From assembly GCF_026719705.1 (NCBI RefSeq), contig NZ_JAPPRR010000001.1, positions 1,031,255-1,095,254 of the forward strand: DNA of 64,000 nucleotides. The letters run 5' to 3'. This stretch comes from Pseudokordiimonas caeni. GTDB lineage: Bacteria > Pseudomonadota > Alphaproteobacteria > Sphingomonadales > Kordiimonadaceae. The notes beneath the pieces were generated by a model that saw only the letters and a program-made list of their open reading frames with translations, was not told the origin of the DNA and did not search any database. A program made the position numbers and the translations under genes. Within the stretch, counting starts at the first letter, position 1; each line of letters opens with the position of its first letter. Shown piece by piece: positions 53,926 to 63,550 of the stretch.

Positions 53926-55425
53926 ATGACAGAGACTTACGCCGAGGCGAAAAGCTATATCGCAGTGATCGATATCGGCTCGAATTCCGTACGCCTCGTC
54001 GTTTTCTCCGGCCTTTGCCGCGTGCCGGATACCGTTTTCAACGAAAAGATCATGTGCGGCCTTGGCAGTGCCATCGGCACCACGGGCAGCATGAGCGAAG
54101 AATCGGTCGAACTCGCCATCTCCACGCTGAAACGTTACCGTGCGCTGTGCGACCAGATGGGGGTTGGCGAGATTGTATCGCTGGCAACGGCTGCGGTGCG
54201 CGATGCCGGGAACGGCGAAGACTTCGTTCGCCGTGTGAAAGAAGAATGCCGGCTTGACATCCAGGTGATCGAAGGGCCGGAAGAAGCCCGTCTTTCAGCG
54301 CTTGGTGTGCTGTCGGGCGAGCCTTCGGCCAAAGGCGTGATCGGGGACCTCGGCGGCGGGTCGCTCGAACTGGTGCGTATCCATGACGGCGACGCGTTCG
54401 AGCGCCGGAGTCTTGAAAAAGGCCCGCTGAGGCTCATGAGCAAGTTTGGCGAGGACATGCGCGCCATGCGGCAGCATGTTAAAAACTCGCTGATGGAAGT
54501 TGAGTGGCTCGATCACCGCGAGGGCGATTCCTTCTATCTCGTCGGGGGCGCGTGGCGGAACATCGCCCGGCTGATGATGAAGGAACAGTCGAACCCGCTG
54601 CCGATCCTGCAGGGCTACCGCGCGGCCGGCAGTGAAATGGCAGCCTTCTGCGACCGGCTGGCGATGCTGCGTCCGGCTGATATCCCGTTCGGTGACCTGC
54701 TGAACGAGCGTCGCCGGCAGGTTATCCCGGTGGCCGCCATGATCTTGCGCGAGGTGCTGCGCGTGCTGCGGCCGCGCTATGTGATCGTTTCTTCGTTCGG
54801 GTTGCGTGAAGGGGTTCTTTTTGACCGCCTTACGCCGGAGGAACGCGCGGAAGACCCGTTCCTATACAGCTGCCGTCATCTGGCGGAAGAGCGCTGCCGG
54901 TTTGCCGAGCATGCGGACATCCTGTTTGACTGGACGCGGCCGCTGTTCCGTTCGGGCGATACCGAGCGCGATGTGGACCGCGACATGCTGCACATGGCCA
55001 TCTGCCTTCTGAGCGACGTGGCTTGGCGTGGCCATCCGGACTTCCGTGCTGAAAAGGCGGTCGAGACAGTCCTTCATGGTAATTTCGTGGGCGTGACGCA
55101 CCGGGAACGCGCCTATGTTGCCCTCGCGCTCAATCAGGCTTATGGCGCGCCGCTGAACGTGCCGCATGTGGCGGGCGTGCTGCAGTTTTTGAAGGTGGAG
55201 GAAATCCACGAAGCGCGGGTGATGGGAGCGGCATTGCGGCTTGCCCAGCGCCTGTCGGGTGGTGCCGCCGACGCGATCAGGCTTTCGAGCCTGACCATTG
55301 CGCGGGGCAAGATCGTGTTGAGCGTGCCGAAGTCGCAGTCGGAAATCGCCAACGATGTGGTGTTCAAGCGGCTGCTGCAACTCGGCCAGCTGCTGGGCCG
55401 CCAGGCAACCATCCAGACGGTTTGA
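53926..55425 (+). CDS. ppx: Exopolyphosphatase (Ppx/GppA)
   Basis: Ppx removes phosphate from polyphosphate ends; GppA relatives hydrolyse pppGpp. The actin-like ATPase-fold motifs VIDIGSNSVRLVVFSG and IGDLGGGSLELVRI are intact, and the C-terminal HD-like domain is present in the 499-residue protein. Context with ppk1 favours polyphosphate as substrate. The stop is near a terminator shared with the converging rnd gene. Confidence 0.93.
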   Translation: MTETYAEAKSYIAVIDIGSNSVRLVVFSGLCRVPDTVFNEKIMCGLGSAIGTTGSMSEESVELAISTLKRYRALCDQMGVGEIVSLATAAVRDAGNGEDFVRRVKEECRLDIQVIEGPEEARLSALGVLSGEPSAKGVIGDLGGGSLELVRIHDGDAFERRSLEKGPLRLMSKFGEDMRAMRQHVKNSLMEVEWLDHREGDSFYLVGGAWRNIARLMMKEQSNPLPILQGYRAAGSEMAAFCDRLAMLRPADIPFGDLLNERRRQVIPVAAMILREVLRVLRPRYVIVSSFGLREGVLFDRLTPEERAEDPFLYSCRHLAEERCRFAEHADILFDWTRPLFRSGDTERDVDRDMLHMAICLLSDVAWRGHPDFRAEKAVETVLHGNFVGVTHRERAYVALALNQAYGAPLNVPHVAGVLQFLKVEEIHEARVMGAALRLAQRLSGGAADAIRLSSLTIARGKIVLSVPKSQSEIANDVVFKRLLQLGQLLGRQATIQTV

Positions 55426-55439
55426 TCGGCTTTAGAGGC

Positions 55440-55472
55440 TGAAAAGAGAAGAGGGGGCTTTGCGCCCCCTCA
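55440..55472 (-). terminator. Terminator of rnd, overlapping its stop codon
   Basis: GAGGGGGC (55451-55458) and GCCCCCTC (55464-55471) pair in a perfect 8-bp stem whose outer end includes two bases of the rnd TGA. On the minus strand TTCTCTTTTC follows. It may also help end ppx transcripts. Confidence 0.8.
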
Positions 55473-56636
55473 GTCATATTCTTCTTCGAAAAGCTCGACC
55501 ACGTCGATGTCGCCTTTCCGGGCGGTCAGGCCGAGCGTGCCTTTCATCAGCTTCTCGGCATCAGCCCCGAAAATCTCGTAGCGCCATCCGTGCATGGCCC
55601 TGAAATCGACCTTGTCGGGCTCGGAGGCCCAGGCTTCAAGCTCCTGCGCTGACGCGACCATGCGCGGCGCTACGCGGGCTTCGTCGCATTTGATCTTCAG
55701 GAGAACTTTCAGAAGGTCAGCCATCGGGGGCGTGGCCGGGCGCGGCTTTGCCTTTTCGAGATGAGGCAGGTCGTCTTCGCTCATTTTCATGGCGCGGTCG
55801 ACAGCGGCCAGAAGCGCAGCACCGCCCTTGGAACGGCCAAAGCCTTTCGGCAGTCCGCGGATCTTTTCAAGCGCTTCTTCGCTGGTTGGCGGATGGGCCG
55901 CAATTTCAAGGATGGTTTCATCCTTGGCGATACGGCTGCGGGGCATGTCGCGCTCCTGTGCCTGCACTTCGCGCCATGCACAGAGTTCCTTCACGATGCC
56001 AAGGAACCGCGGCTTCGAGGTGCGAACCTTGAGCCGGAGCCAGGCCTCGTCGGGCTCGGTCTTGTAAAGATTCGGGTCCATCAGGGCCTGCATCTCTTCC
56101 TCGACCCACGCACCGCGGCCGGTATCGGCCAGTTCCTTCGAGAGCTTGCGGTAGATCTTGCGCAGGTGTGTGACATCACCCAGCGCATAATGCAGCTGCG
56201 TATCGGTCAGCGGACGGCGTGACCAGTCGGTATAACGGGCCGACTTGTCGAGGCTCGCCCGCGCCAGCTTCTGCACCAGCGTCTCGTAGCCAACCGACTC
56301 GCCAAAACCGCATACCATGGCGGCAATCTGGGTATCGAACACGGGGCGGGGCAGGTCACCCGACAGGAGATAGAAAATCTCCAGATCCTGACGGCAGGCG
56401 TGAAGCACCTTCACGACATTGGTGTCGGCCATCAGCTCGAAGAAGGGAGCGAGATCCATGCCCTCGGCCAGCGGATCGATGGCGTGTGCGCCCTGATCGT
56501 CCGCAACCTGAATGAGGCAGAGTTTAGGGTAATAGGTATGGTCGCGCAGGAATTCTGTATCGACCGTGATGAATTCAGCTTTTTTCCACTCGTCGCACAA
56601 TGCGGCCAGCGCTTCAGTACTCGTAATCGGCTGCAT
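55470..56636 (-). CDS. rnd: Ribonuclease D
   Basis: RNase D is a 3' to 5' exonuclease for tRNA maturation. The DEDD motifs appear as FITVDTEFLRD, HACRQDLEIF and YALGDVTHLRKIY, and the C-terminal HRDC region follows (about residues 210-290). ATG 56636 is chosen because GGAAG lies five bases upstream; the frame remains open to 56693, with other starts possible. At 388 residues it has the family's usual length. It is divergent from aspS, with 209 bases between. Confidence 0.94.
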   Translation of the reverse strand: MQPITSTEALAALCDEWKKAEFITVDTEFLRDHTYYPKLCLIQVADDQGAHAIDPLAEGMDLAPFFELMADTNVVKVLHACRQDLEIFYLLSGDLPRPVFDTQIAAMVCGFGESVGYETLVQKLARASLDKSARYTDWSRRPLTDTQLHYALGDVTHLRKIYRKLSKELADTGRGAWVEEEMQALMDPNLYKTEPDEAWLRLKVRTSKPRFLGIVKELCAWREVQAQERDMPRSRIAKDETILEIAAHPPTSEEALEKIRGLPKGFGRSKGGAALLAAVDRAMKMSEDDLPHLEKAKPRPATPPMADLLKVLLKIKCDEARVAPRMVASAQELEAWASEPDKVDFRAMHGWRYEIFGADAEKLMKGTLGLTARKGDIDVVELFEEEYD

Positions 56637-56845
56637 GCCTGCTTCCATTAAAGTTACAGGGTTTGTCATACACAGCTTTTTCGTGTCCGTCACGCCTTCA
56701 GTGGATGTTGCGCGCCTGAGCGCAGCATAAGGGCCCTCTCGCGCGTGCGGGGTCTTGACAATAGGGGGCTTTCATGCGCTTTTGCGCCGAAATCATGACC
56801 CTTTCCGGGTCACGGCAAACTATCCTGAAACAAGGACCGTCTGAC

Positions 56846-58624
56846 ATGCACGCCTACCGTACCCATACTTGTAACGCGCTCCGCGCCGCTGACGTCGGGC
56901 AGACCGTCCGCATCGCTGGCTGGGTTCACCGCAAGCGCGATCATGGCGGCCTCCTGTTCATTGACCTGCGCGACAATTACGGCATCACCCAGTGCGTGTT
57001 CGATACCGACAGCGCGGCTTTCAAGGATGCCGAAGCGGTTCGCGCTGAAAGTGTTATCTCGGTTACCGGCCGGGTTAAACAGCGCACGGCTGAGACCGTG
57101 AATGCCGACCTGCCGACTGGCGAGATCGAGCTTTATATCGATACGATGGAAGTGCTGTCGGCGGCGGCGGAACTGCCGATGCCGGTGTTCGGTGATACCG
57201 AATATCCAGAAGATATCCGCCTCAAGTACCGCTTCCTTGACCTCCGCCGCGAGCGCCTGCACAAGAATATTCTTCTGCGCGCCGGTGTGATTTCGAGCCT
57301 GCGTCGCCGCATGACGGAAGCCGGCTTCACTGAATTTCAGACCCCGATCCTGACGGCTTCAAGCCCCGAAGGTGCGCGCGACTTCCTCGTGCCGGCTCGC
57401 CAGCATCCGGGTAAATTCTATGCCCTGCCGCAGGCCCCCCAACAGTTCAAGCAGCTGATCATGGTGTCGGGCTTCGACAAATATTTCCAGATCGCGCCTT
57501 GCTTCCGCGATGAAGACGCCCGTGCTGACCGTAGCCCCGGCGAATTCTATCAGCTCGATATCGAGATGAGTTTCGTGACGCAGGATGACGTGTTCGGCGC
57601 AATCGAGCCGATCCTCGTGGGCGTGTTCAAGGAATTCTCGGACAAGAAGGTCACGGAAGCGCCGTTCCCGCGCATTCCCTACAAGGAATCGATGTTGAAA
57701 TACGGCAACGACAAGCCGGACCTCCGCAACCCCATCGAAATCCAGGATGTGACGGAAATCTTCCGTGGCTCCGGTTTCGGCATCTTCGCCAAGATGGTGG
57801 AAAGCGGTTCTGTCGTGCGTGCAATTCCGGCGCCGGGCGCCGGCGTGCAGCCGCGCAGCTTCTTCGATAAAGCCAACGATTGGGCGAAGCGCGAGGGCTA
57901 TGCCGGGATGGGCTATGCCAACTTCAAGGATGGCGAGGCCGGTGGCCCGATTGCCAAGAACCTTGGCGAAGAGCGTGTGAAGCAGCTTGTCGATCAGCTG
58001 AACCTCGGCCCCAACGACGGTGTCTTCTTCGTTTGCGACAAGGAAGCCGGTGCCGCGAGGCTCGCAGGCCTTGCCCGCACGAAGGTGGGCGAAGACCTTG
58101 GCCTTATCGACAAGGGCGAGTTCAAGTTCTGCTGGATCGTCGACTTCCCGATGTTCGAATATAATGAGGACGAGAAGAAGATCGATTTCTCGCACAATCC
58201 TTTCTCGATGCCACAAGGCGGGATGGATGCGCTCCTCAACAAGGATCCGCTCGAGATCAACGCCTTCCAGTACGATATCGTCTGTAACGGCGTGGAACTC
58301 TCCTCAGGTGCCATCCGTAACCACCGTCCGGACGTGATGATCAAGGCGTTCGAGATTGCCGGCTACGACGAATCCGTCGTGGAAAGCAAATTTGGCGGCA
58401 TGCTCAACGCGTTCAAATATGGCGCCCCGCCGCACGGTGGCCTCGCCCCCGGCGTGGACCGCATGGTGATGCTGCTGGCGGACGAGCCGAACATCCGGGA
58501 GGTCATCCTGTTCCCGATGAACCAGAAGGCGGAAGACCTGATGATGCAGGCGCCAAGTACGGTGGAGCCGAAGCAGCTGCGCGAGCTGCATATTCGCACC
58601 GTCGAGCCGGTGAAGAAAGACTGA
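56846..58624 (+). CDS. aspS: Aspartyl-tRNA synthetase, probably non-discriminating
   Basis: The 592-residue class II synthetase begins [18 protein letters not shown] after AAGGA (nine bases upstream). It has the N-terminal OB fold, motif 2 [16 protein letters not shown], the bacterial GAD insert and motif 3 [13 protein letters not shown]. In the anticodon-binding fold the sequence RKRDHGG carries the histidine that, in Pseudomonas-type enzymes, permits charging of tRNA-Asn; discriminating E. coli AspRS has Leu there. This predicts GatCAB-based Asn-tRNA synthesis, which is inference. Confidence 0.95.
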   Translation: MHAYRTHTCNALRAADVGQTVRIAGWVHRKRDHGGLLFIDLRDNYGITQCVFDTDSAAFKDAEAVRAESVISVTGRVKQRTAETVNADLPTGEIELYIDTMEVLSAAAELPMPVFGDTEYPEDIRLKYRFLDLRRERLHKNILLRAGVISSLRRRMTEAGFTEFQTPILTASSPEGARDFLVPARQHPGKFYALPQAPQQFKQLIMVSGFDKYFQIAPCFRDEDARADRSPGEFYQLDIEMSFVTQDDVFGAIEPILVGVFKEFSDKKVTEAPFPRIPYKESMLKYGNDKPDLRNPIEIQDVTEIFRGSGFGIFAKMVESGSVVRAIPAPGAGVQPRSFFDKANDWAKREGYAGMGYANFKDGEAGGPIAKNLGEERVKQLVDQLNLGPNDGVFFVCDKEAGAARLAGLARTKVGEDLGLIDKGEFKFCWIVDFPMFEYNEDEKKIDFSHNPFSMPQGGMDALLNKDPLEINAFQYDIVCNGVELSSGAIRNHRPDVMIKAFEIAGYDESVVESKFGGMLNAFKYGAPPHGGLAPGVDRMVMLLADEPNIREVILFPMNQKAEDLMMQAPSTVEPKQLRELHIRTVEPVKKD

Positions 58625-58638
58625 CGAAACGAAGACAG

Positions 58639-58660
58639 GGGCCCGCACGCGCGGGCCTCT
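58639..58660 (+). terminator. Hairpin between aspS and guaA
   Basis: GGCCCGC (58640-58646) and GCGGGCC (58651-58657) form a 7-bp stem with an ACGC loop, followed by TCTCCC. The lack of a T tract makes it a weak or partial terminator. Confidence 0.5.
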
Positions 58661-58704
58661 CCCATTAGAAGTCCTCTCAGACAGGAACACAGGGAACCGA
58701 ACCT

Positions 58705-60252
58705 ATGAACGACAAGATTCTCATCCTCGATTTCGGGTCCCAGGTGACCCAGCTGATCGCCCGGCGCGTTCGCGAGGCCGGCGTTTACTGCGAGATCGTC
58801 CCCTTCAACAAGGCGGATGAGGTGCTGGACACCTTCGGCGCTGCCGGCGTGATCCTCTCGGGTGGACCTGCAAGTGTGACCCACCATGACACACCCCGCG
58901 CGCCCGAACGCCTGTGGACCATGGGCCTGCCGGTACTTGGCATATGCTACGGCCAGCAGACAATGGTGGCCCAGCTTGGTGGCAGCGTCACCGCGTCCGA
59001 CCACCAGGAATTCGGCCGTGCCTTCGTCGATGTGAAAGCCGGTTGCGCGCTGTTCGATGGCGTCTGGAAGGTTGGTGACCGCGAGCAGGTCTGGATGAGC
59101 CACGGCGACCATGTGGACCGCCTGCCGGAAGGCTTCTCTGTCGTGGCAACCAGCGAAGGCGCGCCTTTCGCGGCTGTTGCGGATGAATCCCGTCGTTTCT
59201 ATGCCGTTCAGTTCCATCCGGAAGTGGCCCATACCCCACACGGGGCGGCCCTTATCCAGAATTTCGTTAAAGGCATTTGCGGCCTTAAGGGCGACTGGAC
59301 GATGGCAAGCTTCCGCGAAACCAAGATCCGCGAAATCCGCGAGCAGGTGGGCGACGCCAAGGTCATCTGTGGCCTTTCGGGCGGCGTCGACAGCTCGGTT
59401 GTGGCCGTGCTGCTGCATGAAGCCATCGGCGACCAGCTGACCTGTGTGTTCGTCGACCACGGCCTGATGCGCCTTGGCGAAGCCGAGCAGGTGGTGAGCC
59501 TGTTCCGCGAGCATTATCACATCAACCTTATCCACAAGGATGCAAGCGACCTGTTCCTTGGCGAACTCGCCGGTGTCACCGACCCTGAAGTGAAGCGCAA
59601 GACCATCGGCAAGCTTTTCATCGACGTGTTCGAGGAAGAAGCCAAGAAGGTCGGCGGTGCCAAATTCCTGGCGCAGGGCACACTTTACCCAGATGTGATC
59701 GAATCCGTTTCCTTCATCGGTGGTCCTTCGGTGACGATCAAATCGCACCACAATGTGGGCGGCCTGCCGGAGCGGATGGACCTGAAACTCGTGGAGCCCC
59801 TGCGTGAATTGTTCAAGGACGAAGTCCGCGCCCTTGGCCGCGAGCTTGGCCTGCCGGATAGCTTCGTCGGTCGCCATCCCTTCCCGGGACCGGGCCTCGC
59901 GATCCGCATCCCCGGCGAAATCACCCGCGAGAAATGCGACATCCTCCGCAAGGCGGATGCTGTATATCTTGAGGAAATCCGCAATGCCGGGCTTTATGAC
60001 GCCATCTGGCAGGCTTTCGCCGTGCTCCTGCCGGTGAAAACCGTGGGCGTGATGGGCGACGCGCGGACCTATGACTATGTCTGTGCGCTCAGGGCGGTGA
60101 CCTCCACCGACGGCATGACCGCTGACTATTATCCGTACCCGCACGATTTCCTCGGCCGCGTGGCCACCCGCATCATCAATGAAGTGCGCGGCGTGAACCG
60201 GATCGTGTACGACATCACCTCGAAACCGCCCGGAACCATCGAGTGGGAGTGA
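58705..60252 (+). CDS. guaA: GMP synthase (glutamine-hydrolysing)
   Basis: GuaA aminates XMP to GMP. The glutamine amidotransferase domain has the catalytic cysteine in GICYGQQTM (about residue 83) and His/Glu in FHPEV. The ATP pyrophosphatase domain shows [15 protein letters not shown], and the dimerisation domain ends in the GMP-binding KPPGTIEWE. The 515-residue length is standard. The hairpin upstream separates it from aspS. Confidence 0.97.
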   Translation: MNDKILILDFGSQVTQLIARRVREAGVYCEIVPFNKADEVLDTFGAAGVILSGGPASVTHHDTPRAPERLWTMGLPVLGICYGQQTMVAQLGGSVTASDHQEFGRAFVDVKAGCALFDGVWKVGDREQVWMSHGDHVDRLPEGFSVVATSEGAPFAAVADESRRFYAVQFHPEVAHTPHGAALIQNFVKGICGLKGDWTMASFRETKIREIREQVGDAKVICGLSGGVDSSVVAVLLHEAIGDQLTCVFVDHGLMRLGEAEQVVSLFREHYHINLIHKDASDLFLGELAGVTDPEVKRKTIGKLFIDVFEEEAKKVGGAKFLAQGTLYPDVIESVSFIGGPSVTIKSHHNVGGLPERMDLKLVEPLRELFKDEVRALGRELGLPDSFVGRHPFPGPGLAIRIPGEITREKCDILRKADAVYLEEIRNAGLYDAIWQAFAVLLPVKTVGVMGDARTYDYVCALRAVTSTDGMTADYYPYPHDFLGRVATRIINEVRGVNRIVYDITSKPPGTIEWE

Positions 60253-60281
60253 TAAGCGAACGACTGGACGGCTGACCTGCC

Positions 60282-61076
60282 ATGCACGACAAACACAAGC
60301 TCAGGCGTTTCCTTTGGCGGACTTATGCGCGCGCTGTTCTCGTCGGCCGGATCAGCCTGAAGGGCTATCTGCGCTACAAGTTTGCGCGCGATGGTGCGGA
60401 GGTCCGGCTGACGGCCCTCGGTCGGCCGATTGTCGTGCGGAAGGGAACGCCGGATCTGCAGGTAGCCATGAGTTGTCTCAGTGGCGAGTTTGCAATGCTC
60501 GCGCGCCTTTTCCCGCGGGACTATGACGGCACAATCGTGGATGCTGGCGGCTATATTGGAACAGCTGCGATGGCCTTCGCGGAAATGTACCCCAATGCCC
60601 GGGTGATAACCATTGAGCCATCACCTGAAAACCTGTCCTTGCTGCGTCGTAACATCGCGCCTTACAAGAATATCAGCGTTGTAGAGGGGGTGTTGGCTGC
60701 AAGTTCCGATACGCCGCTCGCCCTGAAGGATCGCGGCACAGGTGCCTGGGGCTATTCCGTGGTTGACATCCCCGAAGACGAAAACGACGAGAATATTTCT
60801 CTTATTGCCACGGTTCCGAGCTTTCGGATATGCGACCTTGGCGTTGATCCCGGCATTATCGGCATCTTGAAGCTCGATATCGAAGGAGCCGAAAAGGATC
60901 TCTTCGAAAACGAGGCGGAGGCGCTGGAGCAGATTCCGGCGGTGATAGCCGAATTGCACGACCGGATCGTCAAGGGCTGTACCGAGGCGTTCATGAGCTT
61001 CTCCCGGAACCGCTGGATTGTGCCGGAGAAGGGTGAAAAGTTCCTTTCGCTGTCGAGAATGCTCCGCCAGCAATAG
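60282..61076 (+). CDS. FkbM family methyltransferase
   Basis: The 264-residue protein has a SAM-binding Rossmann fold: IVDAGGYIGTAAMAFAEMYP (motif I), VITIEPSPENLSLLRRNI, and LKLDIEGAEKDLFENE, all FkbM-domain signatures. FkbM proteins methylate hydroxyls on sugars or natural products, and many sit in glycan or polyketide clusters; none surrounds this gene. It lies 29 bases after guaA with no Shine-Dalgarno of note. It may be an inserted accessory gene; the acceptor is unknown. Confidence 0.87.
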   Translation: MHDKHKLRRFLWRTYARAVLVGRISLKGYLRYKFARDGAEVRLTALGRPIVVRKGTPDLQVAMSCLSGEFAMLARLFPRDYDGTIVDAGGYIGTAAMAFAEMYPNARVITIEPSPENLSLLRRNIAPYKNISVVEGVLAASSDTPLALKDRGTGAWGYSVVDIPEDENDENISLIATVPSFRICDLGVDPGIIGILKLDIEGAEKDLFENEAEALEQIPAVIAELHDRIVKGCTEAFMSFSRNRWIVPEKGEKFLSLSRMLRQQ

Positions 61077-61113
61077 GCCCGCAGGGCAGGGTGGCTTCGC
61101 TCGCCTGCTTCCA

Positions 61114-61133
61114 AATTGCACTTTAATTGCACT
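61114..61133 (+). repeat. 11-bp-spaced direct repeat upstream of panB
   Basis: AATTGCACT occurs at 61114-61122 and again at 61125-61133, one helical turn apart. It sits in the 180-base gap between the FkbM gene and panB and could be a regulator-binding site. No regulator is known for it. Confidence 0.4.
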
Positions 61134-61256
61134 GCACAAAATGCGACAAATTACCGGCAAACAGTGATTGCGGCCCCGCATCCGTGTGTGAACGGCCTAC
61201 AGTCATGGTAGAATATGCGGCGCTGCCGCAAGGTCCGGAAGTGAAAGGGAACGATC

Positions 61257-62108
61257 ATGTCGACGACCCCGCAAGACCTGCATGTGGATGCGCGCCCGGC
61301 GCGCGCCCTGACGGCGAAGGAAATCATGGCCCGCAAGGGTGGCACGCCCATCGTGTGCCTGACCGCCTATGTCACGCCCATGGCGGCGCGGCTCGACAAG
61401 CATTGCGATCTTCTTCTGGTTGGCGACAGCGTGGGCATGGTGCTTTACGGCATGGAATCGACCCTCAGCGTCACGATCGAGGACATGATCCGTCATGGCC
61501 GTGCCGTCACGCGCGGCGCCAAGCGTGCCATGGTCGTGGTCGACATGCCTTTCGGCACCTATGAGGAATCGAAGGAACAGGCCTTCCGGAATGCCGCCCG
61601 CATCCTTTCGGAAACGGGGGCGGCTGCCGTGAAGCTCGAAGGTGGTGTGGAAATGGCCGAAACTGTGCGCTTCCTTGTCAATCGCGGGATTCCAGTACTC
61701 GGCCATGTCGGCCTGATGCCGCAGGCAGTTCATACGAACGGTGGCTATGGTGCGCGTGGCCGCACGGTCGATGAATGGAAGCCGATCATCGATGACGGCA
61801 AGGCGATTGCCGAGGCCGGCGCCTTCGCCGTTGTGCTTGAAGGCGTGGCGGAGCCCCTGGCGCGCAAGATCACCGATGAAGTGCCGGTGCCGGTGATCGG
61901 GATTGGGGCATCGAACGCCTGCGACGGCCAGATTCTGGTGACCGAAGACATGATGGGTCTTTTCGCCATCAATCCGAAGTTCGTGAAGCGTTTCGCCGAA
62001 ATCGGTAACGCCATCGAAGGCGCCATCGAGGCTTATGCGGGCGAGGTGCGCAACCGCACCTTCCCGGGCGAAGAGCATACCTACAAGATGCGTGGCGCCA
62101 ACGCCTGA
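61257..62108 (+). CDS. panB: 3-methyl-2-oxobutanoate hydroxymethyltransferase
   Basis: PanB adds a hydroxymethyl group from methylene-THF to ketoisovalerate, the first step to pantothenate and CoA. Motifs include [15 protein letters not shown] (metal/substrate site), [22 protein letters not shown] and [17 protein letters not shown]. It is 283 residues, with AGGGA about eight bases before the ATG. A TAGAAT -10-like box lies at 61209-61214 with a poor -35. panC is not adjacent. Confidence 0.96.
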   Translation: MSTTPQDLHVDARPARALTAKEIMARKGGTPIVCLTAYVTPMAARLDKHCDLLLVGDSVGMVLYGMESTLSVTIEDMIRHGRAVTRGAKRAMVVVDMPFGTYEESKEQAFRNAARILSETGAAAVKLEGGVEMAETVRFLVNRGIPVLGHVGLMPQAVHTNGGYGARGRTVDEWKPIIDDGKAIAEAGAFAVVLEGVAEPLARKITDEVPVPVIGIGASNACDGQILVTEDMMGLFAINPKFVKRFAEIGNAIEGAIEAYAGEVRNRTFPGEEHTYKMRGANA

Positions 62109-62127
62109 CCTTGCCTATTTGGCAAGG
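62109..62127. other. Short hairpin between convergent panB and NIPSNAP genes
   Basis: CCTTGCC (62109-62115) pairs with GGCAAGG (62121-62127) around a five-base loop and includes part of the NIPSNAP stop codon. No T tract follows on either strand, so it is not a confident terminator. Confidence 0.45.
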
Positions 62128-62540
62128 GCCGGCGAATAGGGCACGGGTGCCAGCGTCATATCGGTGATACCATTAACGAATGTGCCATGCCGGGCGCCGG
62201 TTTCGCGCTTGATGGCTTTCCATTCGGTATCGGCCATGAAGCGCGTCCAGGCGACCTTCATGGCCATCTCGTCCTGCCAGTCCAGCAGGTAAACGAACTG
62301 GAGCTTGCCTTCTGGCGAACGGGATTCCCAAATAGCGCGGATGTTGAAGCCGTAGCGTTTCATGATCCGCGCCGCGTGATCGCGGAACCGGTCGTTGAAG
62401 GCGGCGCGATTCTCTTCCGGGATCTCGTAGATCCGAAGCTGCTGGATATGGCCGCTGAACATGGGTTCTGCGGCGGCAATGCTGGTAGCAGGGCCGGCCA
62501 GAAGAACAAGGCTTGTGATGGCGGCGAGTGCAAGGCGCAT
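62115..62540 (-). CDS. Secreted NIPSNAP family protein
   Basis: The 141-residue protein begins with a signal peptide (LALAAITSLVLLAGPATSIAAAE) and contains one NIPSNAP ferredoxin-like domain: LRIYEIPEENRAAFNDRF, FNIRAIWESR and FVYLLDWQDEMAMKVAW. The family is a dimeric alpha/beta barrel with no settled biochemical function. Most bacterial members lack an export signal, so periplasmic location here is notable. It is convergent with panB and divergent from the YfgM-like gene. Confidence 0.87.
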   Translation of the reverse strand: MRLALAAITSLVLLAGPATSIAAAEPMFSGHIQQLRIYEIPEENRAAFNDRFRDHAARIMKRYGFNIRAIWESRSPEGKLQFVYLLDWQDEMAMKVAWTRFMADTEWKAIKRETGARHGTFVNGITDMTLAPVPYSPALAK

Positions 62541-62683
62541 GGGTTGCTTCCTCCTTTTTCAAGTCCCCTGTCGGGGGCTAGCACAATAGACGGGGCAGGG
62601 GAATCCTGCCTGCGGTGAAAAGGGCCCTTGGTGCGATGAAAAGCCTGCCGAAAAAACACCACAATCGGCTGGTGTCTTCGCGT

Positions 62684-62712
62684 TTGCTTCCTTCGGCGGC
62701 TTTGGCTATGGT
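62684..62712 (+). promoter_or_regulatory. Promoter for the YfgM-like/bamB operon
   Basis: TTGCTT (62684-62689), 17 bases and TATGGT (62707-62712), in the 263-base gap between divergent genes. The transcript would start near 62719, leaving an 85-base leader. No other signal is clear in this gap. Confidence 0.45.
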
Positions 62713-62803
62713 AGCCGCCGATTGAGGGGCCTCGAGCCCTGTCATAACAAAGATATTATCCCGCCGCCGGGGCTCTGGCGGCCCAAACACTGGGGAGTTA
62801 GGT

Positions 62804-63550
62804 GTGTCGGACCAGAATCCCGATCTCGTCTTTCAGGAAGTCGATGAGGAGCTGCGCCGGGCGCGGATGAATGCGCTGTGGAAGGCTTACGGCAAGTATG
62901 TCATTGCCGGTGCCGTGCTGATCGTGCTGCTCGTTGCCGGACGGGAAGGCTGGCGCGCCTATGTGCACAGCCAGGAAGAGGCGCAGTCGACCGTGTTCGG
63001 CGAAGCTTCGAAGGCGGCCGACAAAGCCCTGCAGGATGGCGGCAGCCCGCTCGCGGTATGGCAGGACGTCATGCCGAAGCTTGAGGGTGGCTATGAGGCG
63101 CTTGCCGGCCTGCGCGCAGCGGGCGTCGCCCTTTCCGAAGGCAAGGTGGACGCAGCCCTTGAAGCCTATGCAGCGGTTGAAGCGTCCGATGCTGACATCA
63201 GCATGAAGGAGCTGTCGTCGCTGCTGGCGGCCATGGTGCAGATCTCCCACAAGGGTGATCTGGATGGCGCCCGCGCTCGTCTTTCGGGCCTTGTAGGCCA
63301 TGAACATCCCTGGAGCCATTCGGCGCAGGAGCAGCTCGCCCTTCTCGATCTGCGTGCCGGTGACCTCGACAGTGCTTCCTCGCGCTTCTCGTCGCTTGCA
63401 AACGATAGCGAAACGCCGCAGTCGATCCGCAGCCGTGCGACCGAATTCAACCAAATGATCGATGCCCGCAAGGCAGCCGCTGCCCCGGCGGAGGAAGAAA
63501 CAGCCCCGGCCGCCAGCGATGAAGCTGCCACCGAAGGAGAGGCTCAATGA
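62804..63550 (+). CDS. YfgM-like tetratricopeptide membrane protein
   Basis: The 248-residue protein has a cytoplasmic start, one membrane helix (YVIAGAVLIVLLVAG, residues ~31-45) and a periplasmic helical-repeat region up to about 215, followed by a Glu/Ala-rich tail. In E. coli YfgM works with PpiD at the Sec translocon. The gene is fixed next to bamB in many proteobacteria, as here. It starts with GTG 62804, six bases after GGGGAG, and its stop overlaps the bamB ATG. Confidence 0.9.
   Translation: MSDQNPDLVFQEVDEELRRARMNALWKAYGKYVIAGAVLIVLLVAGREGWRAYVHSQEEAQSTVFGEASKAADKALQDGGSPLAVWQDVMPKLEGGYEALAGLRAAGVALSEGKVDAALEAYAAVEASDADISMKELSSLLAAMVQISHKGDLDGARARLSGLVGHEHPWSHSAQEQLALLDLRAGDLDSASSRFSSLANDSETPQSIRSRATEFNQMIDARKAAAAPAEEETAPAASDEAATEGEAQ

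Noticed and set aside
58363-60144. A 593-codon minus-strand frame over aspS end and guaA
   Set aside because: It spans parts of two firmly identified plus-strand genes and has no family features.
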